A DNA stretch of 64,000 bases from Hymenobacter gummosus. Its GTDB lineage: Bacteria > Bacteroidota > Bacteroidia > Cytophagales > Hymenobacteraceae. Under the pieces are notes generated by a model. That model saw only the letters and a list, made by a program, of their open reading frames with translations, was not told where the DNA came from and made no database searches. Shown here piece after piece: positions 48,018 to 56,725 of the stretch; the first letter of the stretch is position 1; the number at the start of each line of letters is the position of its first letter. The stretch spans positions 713,144 through 777,143 of the forward strand of contig NZ_RXOF01000001.1 in the NCBI RefSeq assembly GCF_003970915.1. The letters are read 5' to 3'. Position numbers and translations under genes: made by a program.

Positions 48018-48117
48018 GTAGCGCGGACTTCAGTCCGCGTTTGCTTGAACAATTGTTGTGCCCTGACGTCCCGGCTCCGGTTACGTTCGGGCAAACGCGG
48101 ACTGAAGTCCGCGCTAC
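48018..48117. repeat. Inverted pair of GCGGACTTCAGTCCGC palindromes
   Basis: Left arm 48018-48050 and right arm 48085-48117 are inverted copies (28 of about 33 bases). Each arm also contains the perfect palindrome GCGGACTtcAGTCCGC, so it can fold as two small hairpins or one large one. It lies in the asnS-rpoN intergenic region and may affect both promoters. I recall this as a common repeat in Hymenobacter. Confidence 0.75.
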
Positions 48118-48242
48118 ATGCTACCGGCCAGCCGGCTACTTCCCTCCTACCAACCTTTCCCCCCCAACTCAAGTACACAGTAGGCTATATTTGGCAGGGC
48201 CGCGCCTGCTAATTTCGGCGCCCCGCACCGCTTACCGCTGCC

Positions 48243-49820
48243 ATGCAAAGACTGGACATGAAGCAGCTTCTCTCGCAGAAGCTGTCCCCCCAACAGATAC
48301 AGTTTATCAAGCTCCTCCAAATTCCTACGGCGGAGCTGGAAATGCGCATCAAAGAGGAGCTGGAAATGAACCCGGCCCTGGAAGAAGGCGACGCCGAAGA
48401 GGCCGATATGGCCGATGACGACGCCGACGACGAGTTTGGCGACGATACCGACGACACGCCCGACGAGCCGAGCGAAGGTGAGGAATACGACAACGACGAA
48501 AACAGCCTCGACGAAGACTTCGAGCAGCCCACCGAGCCCGAAATCGAGCTGCCCAAGGACGAGGATACCAGCGAGCAGAAGGAATCTGACGACCTCGACA
48601 TCGACGACTACCTCAACGACGACGAAATAGCCGGCTACAAGATGCAGGGCGACACCGGCGGCGACGAAGAGGAGCGCGACATGCCCCTGGCCGATACCAG
48701 CTCGACGCTCACCGACTCCTTGTTTGAGCAGCTGCGCTTCATGGACCTCGACGAGAAGCTGGAAGCCATTGGCCGGCAGCTCATTGGCTCCATCGACGCC
48801 GACGGCTACATCCGCCGCGACCTGGGTGCCATTGCCAACGATTTGGCCTTCTCGCAGAACGTCGACGCCTCGGAGGAGGAAATCGAGCAGGTGCTGCGCC
48901 TGATCCAGACCTTCGACCCGCCCGGTATCGGCGCCCGCGACCTGCGGGAGTGCCTGCTGCTGCAGCTGGACCGCCGCCACCACGACGACACGGTGGACCA
49001 CGCCCAGCACATTCTGATGGACACCTTCGACGAGTTTACCAAGAAGCATTACAGCCGCATTCAGCAGCGGCTGGACTTGGAAGACGACGAGCTAAAGGAC
49101 GCCATCAGCCTGATTCTGAAGCTCAATCCCAAGCCCGGCGGCTCGGGGCCCACGGGCGGCGGCCGGGTGCAGTACATCATTCCCGACTTCATCCTGACCA
49201 ACGACAACGGCGAGCTGAACCTGACCCTGAACGCCCGCAACGCCCCCGATTTGCGCGTGAGCCGCGACTACCAGGAAATGTTTCAGGCCTACGACAAGGG
49301 CGCCAAGAAGGACAAGAAGCTCAAGGAAGCCGTGACCTTCGTGAAGCAGAAGCTCGACGCGGCCAAGTGGTTTATCGACGCCATCAAGCAGCGCCAGAAC
49401 ACCCTGCTGCGCACCATGGACGCCATTGTGCGCTACCAGCGCGAGTTTTTCCTCGACGGCGACGAAAGCAAGCTGCGCCCCATGATTCTGAAGGACATAG
49501 CCACCGAAATCGGCATGGACATCAGCACCGTGTCGCGGGTGGCCAACTCCAAGGCCGTGCAGACGGAATTCGGCATTTACCCGCTCAAGTACTTCTTCTC
49601 CGAGGGCATTGCCACCGATTCGGGCGAGGATGCGTCGAGCCGGGAGGTGAAGCACATCCTGAAGGAAATCATCGATGCGGAGGACAAGCGCCGTCCGCTC
49701 TCCGACGACAAGCTGGAAAAGATGCTCAACACCCGCGGCTACAACATTGCCCGGCGCACCGTAGCCAAGTACCGCGAGCAGCTGAACATCCCGGTGGCCC
49801 GCCTGCGCAAGGAACTGTAA
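48243..49820 (+). CDS. rpoN: RNA polymerase sigma-54 factor
   Basis: A 525-residue sigma-54. Region I (MKQLLSQKLSPQQIQFIKLLQIP, Gln/Leu-rich) is at 6-50. Then comes an acidic insert of about 100 residues (48-145, Asp/Glu-dense). The core-binding region and the DNA-binding region follow, with the RpoN box ARRTVAKYRE near 505. Length and order agree with Bacteroidota RpoN. It needs an enhancer-binding ATPase; none is in the window. Confidence 0.96.
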   Translation: MQRLDMKQLLSQKLSPQQIQFIKLLQIPTAELEMRIKEELEMNPALEEGDAEEADMADDDADDEFGDDTDDTPDEPSEGEEYDNDENSLDEDFEQPTEPEIELPKDEDTSEQKESDDLDIDDYLNDDEIAGYKMQGDTGGDEEERDMPLADTSSTLTDSLFEQLRFMDLDEKLEAIGRQLIGSIDADGYIRRDLGAIANDLAFSQNVDASEEEIEQVLRLIQTFDPPGIGARDLRECLLLQLDRRHHDDTVDHAQHILMDTFDEFTKKHYSRIQQRLDLEDDELKDAISLILKLNPKPGGSGPTGGGRVQYIIPDFILTNDNGELNLTLNARNAPDLRVSRDYQEMFQAYDKGAKKDKKLKEAVTFVKQKLDAAKWFIDAIKQRQNTLLRTMDAIVRYQREFFLDGDESKLRPMILKDIATEIGMDISTVSRVANSKAVQTEFGIYPLKYFFSEGIATDSGEDASSREVKHILKEIIDAEDKRRPLSDDKLEKMLNTRGYNIARRTVAKYREQLNIPVARLRKEL

Positions 49821-49826
49821 TTCGTT

Positions 49827-49915
49827 AAGGAAGAAGGAGGAATGAGGAAGGAAGAACGGGCTGATCTGGCCAGTGTCTTTTCCCATTCCTCCTTCGTCAT
49901 TCTTCCTTCTTCCTT
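49827..49915. repeat. 89-bp palindromic element between rpoN and PAP2-like gene
   Basis: Left arm 49827-49860 and right arm 49882-49915 are inverted copies, about 29 of 34 bases, purine-rich (AAGGAAGAAGG). It directly follows the rpoN stop and its right arm runs into the likely TTG start of the next gene at 49914. The gap has no other gene. Confidence 0.75.
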
Positions 49916-50522
49916 GAAAGACCATCTGGCCTACGGGCTGTCCGTGCTGCTGCACCCGCTGCTGGTGCCTACTTACCTGCTGCTGCTGCTTGGCTACGTC
50001 CTGCCGATCGGCGTGGGCCAGCCACCGCTTACACTGCTGCTGCAAGTCTGGCTGCTGACGTTCGTGCTGCCCGGCCTGCTGATCTGGCTGCTGGCGCGGC
50101 TGGGCTTCATCACCTCGGTGGAGCTGCCCGACCGGCGGCAGCGCACCGTGCCGCTACTGATAGCTGCCGCCTGCTTTGCCGCCGCCACGCTGCTGCTGGC
50201 GCAGGTGCCGCTGGCGGGCCCGCTGCTGAGCCGGCTGTTCGGGGCCATTACCCTGTCGGTGCTGCTGACCATTCTCATCACCCTGAGCTGGAAAATCAGC
50301 GCGCACGGCGTGGGCATGGGCGGCGCGGTGGGTTTCCTAGCCTTGCTGCTGCCGTTGCCTTCCCCCGCGGGCCCGGCCGCCCTGGGCTGGTGGCTCATTG
50401 CCCTGCTGGCCGCCGCTGCCGTGGCCTGGGCCCGCCTGCAGCTGCGCGCCCACACGCCCGCTCAGGTAGCCGCCGGCCTCGCCTTGGGCACCGGCGTGGC
50501 CGTAGCCGTGGGCCTCATGTAA
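49914..50522 (+). CDS. PAP2-like membrane protein
   Basis: A 202-residue inner-membrane protein with about five or six TM helices. The motif WKISAHGVGMGG and the C-terminal RLQLRAHTPAQVAAGLALG correspond to the second and third PAP2 phosphatase motifs; the first motif is not obvious, so activity is uncertain. The start is chosen as TTG at 49914 because the ATG at 49842 lies inside the inverted repeat and would add 24 residues encoded by it. Probably cotranscribed with rpoN. Confidence 0.75.
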   Translation: MKDHLAYGLSVLLHPLLVPTYLLLLLGYVLPIGVGQPPLTLLLQVWLLTFVLPGLLIWLLARLGFITSVELPDRRQRTVPLLIAAACFAAATLLLAQVPLAGPLLSRLFGAITLSVLLTILITLSWKISAHGVGMGGAVGFLALLLPLPSPAGPAALGWWLIALLAAAAVAWARLQLRAHTPAQVAAGLALGTGVAVAVGLM

Positions 50523-50688
50523 CAGCCCGTAAGGGCCGGTGGCGAATCATCCGCGGCGACCCTAGTAGCCCAAAGAAAAGCCGAGCTGCAGCGCAGCGGC
50601 CCCTTCCCACGCGGAGAGGTGCTGCTGCGCTGCAGCTCGGTTGGTTTTTACCTTCAATCCTGCGGCTGTGGACGACTTTGAATGCCGC
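50523..50688. other. Intergenic gap with a partial inverted repeat
   Basis: The only feature I see is an inverted repeat, GCCGAGCTGCAGCGCAGC (50581-50598) with GCTGCGCTGCAGCTCGG (50624-50640), which may act as a bidirectional terminator between the PAP2-like gene and kmo. Confidence 0.5.
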
Positions 50689-52083
50689 TTAATTCGCCCG
50701 GGCCAGCTCCTGGGCTACCAGCTCCTGCACTTCCGGCGTGTCGTAGTCGGCTTCGGAGTCGATGTGCTGCATGAGGCGGGCCATGATGGCGTCTTGGCGC
50801 TGGCCGTTGGTCCAGGCATCGGCGTAGGGCACGTCGGGCGAAAACGTCACCTGGGAGTAGAGCGAGGTCCACTGCCCGGGAAACTGAGTTGAGATTTTGC
50901 CCTCGATTTTCTTCTGCAGCAGAAAGCGCGGGTCGGCCACCCGGTCGCGCATTTCCACGAAGTTGTACACGGCCAGATCGGCAATGGCGTCGGCGTTGGG
51001 TTTGCGCAGCTGCTGAAACTCGCGGAATACCAGTTCCCAGTTCTCCCCGTGACGCTCCATCAGCTCGTTGAGCACGCGGCAGTCTTCGAAGCCCGCGTTC
51101 ATGCCCTGCCCGTAAAACGGCGTAATGGCGTGGGCCGCGTCGCCGAGCAGCACCACGTCGTCGTCGAACGACCAGGGGAAGCACTTCACGGTGACCAGGG
51201 AAGACGTGGGATTGTGGAAGAAGTCGTCGGTCAGCTCCGGCATCAGCGGCAGCACGTCGGGGAAGACGCGCTGGAAAAAGGCCGTCACGTCGGCGGGCGT
51301 TTTCAGCGCGGCAAACGACTCCTCGCCCTCGAAGGGGAAAAACAGCGTGCAGGTAAAGGAGCCGTCGAGGTTGGGCAGCGCAATCATCATGTAGCGCCCG
51401 CGGGGCCAGATGTGCAGCGCATTTTTCTCCAGCGCCCAGCCGCCTTCGGGCGTGGGCGCAATGGTCAGCTCCTTGTAGCCGTACTCCAGGTAGCGCTGGG
51501 AGTAATCGAAGCGGTCCGTCTTCTGCATGGCCGAGCGCACGGCCGAAAACGCCCCGTCGGTGCCGAACAGGCGGCGGAAGGCCACGTGCTGCTCCCGGCC
51601 GGTTTCGATGTCGCGCAGGTGCAACTCGCGCTGGCGCAGGTTCACATCAAGACACTGCTGGCCGAAAAACACGCGCACGCCGGGCTGGGCCTCGGCCAGC
51701 TCCAGCAGCCGCCGGTTCAGCCCCGCCCGCGACACCGAGTAGATGCTCTGGCCCGGCAGGCCGTAGGGCTGATAGCTGAGCTGCCCGTGCACGTCGTGCA
51801 TCACCCGCCCGTGCATCGGAATGGCCACCTCGCGCACCGCTTCGGCAATGCCCACACCTTCCAGGGCCCGCCAGCCGCGGTCCGACAAGGCCAGGTTGAT
51901 GGAGCGGCCAGCGTCGGCACCGGCGCGGCGCGGATCAGGCCGCCGCTCATAGATATCGACGGCGTGGCCGCGGCGGGCCAGGTACAGGGCCAGCAAGGAC
52001 CCAACCAAGCCGGCGCCGGTAACCGTCAGAACGTGGTCGGGGTGGGTAGGCGCGCCGGTATCGGCGGAAGCAACGGATAACAT
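50689..52083 (-). CDS. kmo: Kynurenine 3-monooxygenase
   Basis: A 464-residue FAD monooxygenase that hydroxylates kynurenine to 3-hydroxykynurenine. The FAD motif GAGLVGSLLA lies near 23-32. DAGRSINLALSDRGWRAL near 58-75 and GDAAHAITPFYGQGMNAGFEDC near 318-339 are typical of KMO. No strong C-terminal TM is seen. It belongs with kynU, the dioxygenase and ACMSD downstream on this strand, although two unrelated plus-strand genes and others lie between. Confidence 0.92.
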   Translation of the reverse strand: MLSVASADTGAPTHPDHVLTVTGAGLVGSLLALYLARRGHAVDIYERRPDPRRAGADAGRSINLALSDRGWRALEGVGIAEAVREVAIPMHGRVMHDVHGQLSYQPYGLPGQSIYSVSRAGLNRRLLELAEAQPGVRVFFGQQCLDVNLRQRELHLRDIETGREQHVAFRRLFGTDGAFSAVRSAMQKTDRFDYSQRYLEYGYKELTIAPTPEGGWALEKNALHIWPRGRYMMIALPNLDGSFTCTLFFPFEGEESFAALKTPADVTAFFQRVFPDVLPLMPELTDDFFHNPTSSLVTVKCFPWSFDDDVVLLGDAAHAITPFYGQGMNAGFEDCRVLNELMERHGENWELVFREFQQLRKPNADAIADLAVYNFVEMRDRVADPRFLLQKKIEGKISTQFPGQWTSLYSQVTFSPDVPYADAWTNGQRQDAIMARLMQHIDSEADYDTPEVQELVAQELARAN

Positions 52084-52277
52084 AGGGAAAGCTGGGGTGG
52101 CACCGAAAGTAAGGGTTTCTGGCTAGTGCATTCGTATCCGCAGCACCCGAACAGCTCTGGGCAGACCACAAGTCACAAAAAAAACTAACATAATCTTGCG
52201 TTTATACAGTGAAAATCATATACCTTGAACATTGTTACATTGATTAATGATTTAGTACCAAAACCAACGCGCATCTG

Positions 52278-52496
52278 ATGTTCCTTGAACTCACATGGCC
52301 CGCGCCCAAAGTGCCCAAGGCCCACGTACGATATTCCGTTTCCGCTACCGAACCCGTGCGTGCCGACGCCGCTCCGCCAGCTCCTAATGCCGCCGCGCCG
52401 CTGCCCGCCAGCGTGTACAAATTTCAGATCGGGGACTTCATCCTTGGGGAAGCCGATTGCCCCAGCCTGACCGGCCATCCTTACATCCGCTACTAA
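52278..52496 (+). CDS. Small protein with GHPYIRY tail, paralogue
   Basis: A 72-residue protein. The last 25 residues (FQIGDFILGEADCPSLTGHP, then YIRY) match the protein at 31190-31468. The preceding segment is Pro/Ala-rich. No signal peptide, TM segment or known domain. The upstream 190 bp are AT-rich and may hold its promoter. Confidence 0.7.
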   Translation: MFLELTWPAPKVPKAHVRYSVSATEPVRADAAPPAPNAAAPLPASVYKFQIGDFILGEADCPSLTGHPYIRY

Positions 52497-52672
52497 TTCC
52501 CGCCGGCCGATTAACCCGTCGAATTTGCTGGATTTTTACGTATTTATAGCACCATAATTATTCTATTAGTCAGAATGATATGAATGTCGCCGATTAATCC
52601 GAAATTTGTATGCATGCCGAGTGTATCCGGACCCACACGCGGCGGTATTTGTAGTTTTCCCCCTCCTTTTTT

Positions 52673-55315
52673 ATGCGAAAAATGTACCCCTGCCTGCTGG
52701 CGTTGGGTGGAGTATTGGCGACGGCAACGGCGGCAATGGCGCAGTCGGAAGCTGGTGTGGGCGGCGTCGTGCGCAACGACGCGGGCCAGCCGATTCCGGG
52801 CGCCACGGTCTTTCTGAAAGGCACCCTCATCGGCACCGGCACCAACCGCGACGGGCAGTTTTCCCTCCCGGCCGATTTCAGCAACGGCCCGGTCACCATC
52901 TCCATTTCCTTCGTGGGCTATGAAAGCCGCGAGCTGACGCTGAGCAAGCCCACGCCCGACGTGGTGGTGACGCTCAACGAGGCCGTGACGCTCAACGAAG
53001 TGGTGGTGGCCGCCTCGCGCGTGGAAGAATCCCTGCAGCAGGCCCCGGTGACGGTGGAGAAAGTGGGCGCCGCCCAGATTCTGCGCCTGCCCCCGCCCGA
53101 CGCGCTGGCCAGCCTGAACCAGTTCAAGGCCATCGACGTGAATACCACGAGCATGGTGATGAGCAGCCTGAGCACCCGCGGCTTCAACTCCCCCAAGTCG
53201 GAGCGCGTGATTCAGCTGGTCGATTACTTCGACACCCAGTCGCCTTCGCTGAACATCAACTCGGGCAACCTGACGGGCATTCCGGAGCTGGACATTGCCA
53301 GCATCGAGGTGATTCACGGGCCGGCCTCGGCCCTGTACGGCGCCAACGCCTTCAACGGGGTGGTGCTGCTGAACTCCAAGGACCCGTTTGTGACCGAGGG
53401 GCTGACGGCGCGGGTGCGCGGCGGCCAACGCTCGTACTTCGACGGGCAGCTGCGCTACGCCCAGAAAATCGGGAAGCGCTTCGCCTTCAAGCTGGTGGGC
53501 TCGTACCTGACGGCCGACGACTGGGTGGCCAGCAACTACGAAGCGGCCAGCCTGCGCGTGACGCCCACCAACAACGCGGCCGGCTCGCCCCTGGGCTACG
53601 ACGCGGTCAACCGCTACGGCGACGTGGGAAACACCTTCTCGGCGGCGCAGCCCTTCCCCACGGGCGTGAGCCCGGAGCTGGTGGGCAAGACGGTATTCAT
53701 GCCCGGCTTCACAGAGCAAACCCTGCTGGGCAAGGACGATAAAGCCCAGGCCTTCAAGGTGGTGCCGACGGTGTCGTACCTGCTCACCGATAAGATCAAG
53801 GCGACGGTGGCGGCTAGCATCAACCGCGGCACGGCCAGCTACCAGAGCTCCAGCCGCTACCGCCTGCGCGACTTCGGCACCAACCAGTACCGCGGCGAGC
53901 TGCGCGGGGAACGGTGGTTTTTGCGCGGCTCCTCCACCCAGGACTTCGGCAACGACTCCTACGATTTGGGCTTTCTGGGCGCGTTCCTGCAGAACTCGCC
54001 GGTAACGGAGGGCTCCAGCACCACCTACGCCCAGCAGTATTTCGGCACCTACAACCTGGCGTATAAGCAAGCCCGCGCGGCCGGGGCGTCGATGGAGCAG
54101 GCCCAAGTGCAGGCCCAGACGGCCGCCAACAACAACCCGAACGGCCTCGACCCCAGCACCACCCGGTTCGGGCAGCTGCGCTCGGCCATCATTGCCGACA
54201 ATACGCCCGGCCGCGGGGCGCGGCTGAACCCCAGCTCCCTGCTGAACGAGGGCAACGCGCAGTACGATTTCCGCTTCGGGGAGAAGACCAACCTGATTCT
54301 GGGCGCCTCTTACCGCAAGTTCCGCCTGGGTTCCGACGGTAAGTTTTTCTCCGACGACAACCAGCGCATCCAGAACCACGAAATGGGCGCCTACACCCAG
54401 CTGAGCCACCAGATGCTGGACGACCGGCTGAAGCTGGCCCTGGCCGCCCGCCTGGATTTGTTCAAGAACTTCGACCCGGCCGTGTCGCCGCGGGCTTCGG
54501 TGGTGTACTCGGCGGGTGAGAACCGCCAGCACAGCTTCCGCGCCAGCTACGGCCGCGCCTTCCGCTCCCCCACCCAGCTCGACCAGTACATCCGCCTCGA
54601 CGTGGGCCCGGTGCTGCTCCTGGGCAACGTGGGCAGCGGCTTCCAGGGCTTCGCGCTGCCCAGCGGCACCACCGGTCCGCTGACCCCGATTGACATTGCC
54701 GCCCTGAAGCTGGAGCGCCTGAGCACCTACGAGGTGGGCTACCGCGGCACGCTCAGCGGCAAGCTGTACGTGGACTTGAATTACTTCCGCAGCCAGTACA
54801 ACGACTTTATCGGCGCCCAACGCTTTCTGGGCAACCCCGACGGCACCCGCGGTACCCAGCGCGTGCTGCAGGTGTGGACCAACGCCAGCCAGGAGGTGCA
54901 TACGCAAGGGGCCTCGGCTGGCCTGAGCTACAACATCGTGAAGCCCCTGACGGTGGCGGCCAACTACAGCCTGAACGTGCTGGACCGCTCCCGCATAGCC
55001 GACGCTAACTTCCAGACCTTCTTCAACACGCCCAAGCACAAATTCAACGTGGGCGCCAGCGGCACGGCCGGAGCTTTGAGCTACTCGGTAAACTACCGCT
55101 GGGCCCAGGGCCACCTGTACGAGACGCCCTTCGCGGTGGGCACGCTGGCAGACTACAGCTCGCTCGACGCCTTCGTGGGCTACAGCTTCCCCAAGCTGGC
55201 TACCACCCTGCAGGCCGGCGGCTCGAACCTGGCCGGCAGCACCAACGTGCAGATTTACGGTGGCCCCAACATCGGCCGCCTGGCCTACCTGGGGTTGCTG
55301 GTGGATATCAAGTAG
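52673..55315 (+). CDS. TonB-dependent outer-membrane receptor
   Basis: An 880-residue receptor. Signal peptide (MRKMYPCLLALGG to about AMAQ), carboxypeptidase-like regulatory domain (VGGVVRNDAGQPIPGATVFLKG), plug domain with VEVIHGPASALYGANAFNGVV, and a C-terminal barrel that includes QHSFRASYGRAFRSPTQLDQYIRLD. The barrel ends YLGLLVDIK. No SusD partner is adjacent. Substrate unknown; a role in importing tryptophan or kynurenine cannot be decided. The following terminator at 55346-55379 ends the transcript. Confidence 0.9.
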   Translation: MRKMYPCLLALGGVLATATAAMAQSEAGVGGVVRNDAGQPIPGATVFLKGTLIGTGTNRDGQFSLPADFSNGPVTISISFVGYESRELTLSKPTPDVVVTLNEAVTLNEVVVAASRVEESLQQAPVTVEKVGAAQILRLPPPDALASLNQFKAIDVNTTSMVMSSLSTRGFNSPKSERVIQLVDYFDTQSPSLNINSGNLTGIPELDIASIEVIHGPASALYGANAFNGVVLLNSKDPFVTEGLTARVRGGQRSYFDGQLRYAQKIGKRFAFKLVGSYLTADDWVASNYEAASLRVTPTNNAAGSPLGYDAVNRYGDVGNTFSAAQPFPTGVSPELVGKTVFMPGFTEQTLLGKDDKAQAFKVVPTVSYLLTDKIKATVAASINRGTASYQSSSRYRLRDFGTNQYRGELRGERWFLRGSSTQDFGNDSYDLGFLGAFLQNSPVTEGSSTTYAQQYFGTYNLAYKQARAAGASMEQAQVQAQTAANNNPNGLDPSTTRFGQLRSAIIADNTPGRGARLNPSSLLNEGNAQYDFRFGEKTNLILGASYRKFRLGSDGKFFSDDNQRIQNHEMGAYTQLSHQMLDDRLKLALAARLDLFKNFDPAVSPRASVVYSAGENRQHSFRASYGRAFRSPTQLDQYIRLDVGPVLLLGNVGSGFQGFALPSGTTGPLTPIDIAALKLERLSTYEVGYRGTLSGKLYVDLNYFRSQYNDFIGAQRFLGNPDGTRGTQRVLQVWTNASQEVHTQGASAGLSYNIVKPLTVAANYSLNVLDRSRIADANFQTFFNTPKHKFNVGASGTAGALSYSVNYRWAQGHLYETPFAVGTLADYSSLDAFVGYSFPKLATTLQAGGSNLAGSTNVQIYGGPNIGRLAYLGLLVDIK

Positions 55316-55345
55316 GTCGTACCGCTTGACCTTCTCCGAGTTACA

Positions 55346-55379
55346 AAAACGGCTCTTTCCTAGCGGGAAGAGCCGTTTT
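55346..55379. terminator. Terminator between TonB receptor and AlkB-like gene
   Basis: AAAACGGCTCTTTCC (55346-55360) pairs with 55365-55379, one mismatch, then TTTT; also serves the convergent AlkB-like gene. Confidence 0.85.
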
Positions 55380-55398
55380 GTTTTAAGGTTGCAGCCAC

Positions 55399-55998
55399 TT
55401 ATTGGCCTATAATTCGGCGGAAGGTGAGGTTCAGGCGGGGGCCGACGGGCTGGGCAGTTTTGGGCACGGCGTGCTGCCAGTAGTGCTGGGTGGGGCCCTG
55501 CATCAGCAGCAGGCTGCCGCCGGGTAGCTCCAGCGTGAGGGGCGGGTGCGCGGGGCCGGTGCCGGGGCGGGGGCGCAGGCGGAAGCGGCGCGGGGCGCCC
55601 AGGCTCACGGAAGCAATGACGGGCGCGGGGCCCAGCTCGGGCTCGTCGTCGGCGTGCCAGCCCATGCTGTCCTGGCCGTGACGGTAGAGGTTGAGCAGCA
55701 CGCTGTTGAAGGCGGCGGCGCAGGCGGTTTCCACGCGCCGGCGCAGCTGCTGCAGGGCGGGCGTCCAGGGCTCAGGCTGCATGGTCAGGCCGGAGTAGCG
55801 GTAGGCGGCACCGGCGTCGCCGTACCAGGCGGTGAGGCGGGGCTGCAGCACTTCCTTGCCGAACAGCTTGATGGGCTCGTGCCGCCAGCCGACGGTGGCA
55901 GTCAGCTCCTGGAGCAGGGCCGCGGCGGCGGCGGGCGGCAGGAAGGCGGGGTCGAGGCGGACGTCGGCCTGGGGCAGGGGCAGCGGCTGCAGGGCCAT
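55399..55998 (-). CDS. AlkB-like 2OG-Fe(II) dioxygenase
   Basis: A 199-residue protein of the AlkB family that removes alkyl groups from DNA or RNA bases. Iron ligands are H115 and D117 (WHADDEP) and H176 (QHAVPK); the 2OG-binding arginines are R188 and R194 (RLNLTFR). The substrate-lid segment GAPRRFRLR is present. The ATG at 55998 begins MALQPLPLP. Alkylation repair is the expected role; the start overlaps no neighbour. It shares the strand with the membrane protein upstream. Confidence 0.9.
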   Translation of the reverse strand: MALQPLPLPQADVRLDPAFLPPAAAAALLQELTATVGWRHEPIKLFGKEVLQPRLTAWYGDAGAAYRYSGLTMQPEPWTPALQQLRRRVETACAAAFNSVLLNLYRHGQDSMGWHADDEPELGPAPVIASVSLGAPRRFRLRPRPGTGPAHPPLTLELPGGSLLLMQGPTQHYWQHAVPKTAQPVGPRLNLTFRRIIGQ

Positions 55999-56000
55999 GA

Positions 56001-56636
56001 TCAGGGCGTGACCGGCGGCGAAAAACCGGCCAGGCGCAGGATCAGCAGGCACACCCCGAAGGAAATCAGGAAGGGCACCAGCCAGCCCCGCGGCTGGTAG
56101 GGCTGCGGCCCGATAAAGTAAGGCCACAGGGCGAAGATGTAAATCAGCGCCGCCACGATGTTGATGCTGGTGCCGACGTAGTAGGGGTTGATGCCCAGCA
56201 CTGCCGGCAGGTAGGCCTGCGCCGATACCAGACAGGTTACCACGGCCATCAGCAGGGCTGCCCCGCCGTAGCGCCGCAGGCGCAGCAGGTTCAGCAGCAT
56301 CAGCACGGCGCCCACCACGAAGAAGAACACCACCGAAAACAACGCAATGGCGCTGCGCGAGTACAGCGCCGGCACGTCCTCCGCCGGCTCTTCTTCTTCC
56401 TCCTCGGCCGCCGGGCGGGCCCAGGGCGGGGCCACGGGCGCCGCCACCGGGGCCTGCCGAATGGCGGTTTCCAGCTCGGTGCGCAGGGCCGCGGCGCCGG
56501 GAATAGTCTGGCCGCGGCGTTCCAGCTCGGTTAGGGCGGCCAGCACGGCGTCGTCGCGGTATTCGGCGCGGCGCTCCACGTACAGGTTCAGCTCCGCGTC
56601 GGTTTTGCCGGCCATCTTGGCCGCGTAGTCTTCCAT
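56001..56636 (-). CDS. Hypothetical membrane protein with acidic linker
   Basis: A 211-residue protein. The N-terminal cytoplasmic part (1-70) resembles a short helical module (KMAGKTDAELNLYVERRAEYRDDAVLAALTELERRG), then a Pro/Glu-rich linker with an EEEEEE-type run. Four TM helices follow (IALFSVVFFFVVGAVLMLL; AALLMAVVTCLVSAQAYL; INIVAALIYIFALWPYF; WLVPFLISFGVCLLILRL). Unknown family; it abuts the AlkB-like gene by 2 bp. Confidence 0.75.
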   Translation of the reverse strand: MEDYAAKMAGKTDAELNLYVERRAEYRDDAVLAALTELERRGQTIPGAAALRTELETAIRQAPVAAPVAPPWARPAAEEEEEEPAEDVPALYSRSAIALFSVVFFFVVGAVLMLLNLLRLRRYGGAALLMAVVTCLVSAQAYLPAVLGINPYYVGTSINIVAALIYIFALWPYFIGPQPYQPRGWLVPFLISFGVCLLILRLAGFSPPVTP

Positions 56637-56725
56637 CGTCGTTGGGCAAACGGGCCGGCCAGCACCTGCCGGCCACTACGCCGGCGCCTGGGCCCGAAAA
56701 TCATACGCAAAACCAGCCGGGGCGG

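Noticed and set aside
52544-55114. Minus-strand open frame of 856 codons opposite the TonB receptor
   Set aside because: Antisense shadow; no recognisable domain, while the plus strand is a complete receptor.
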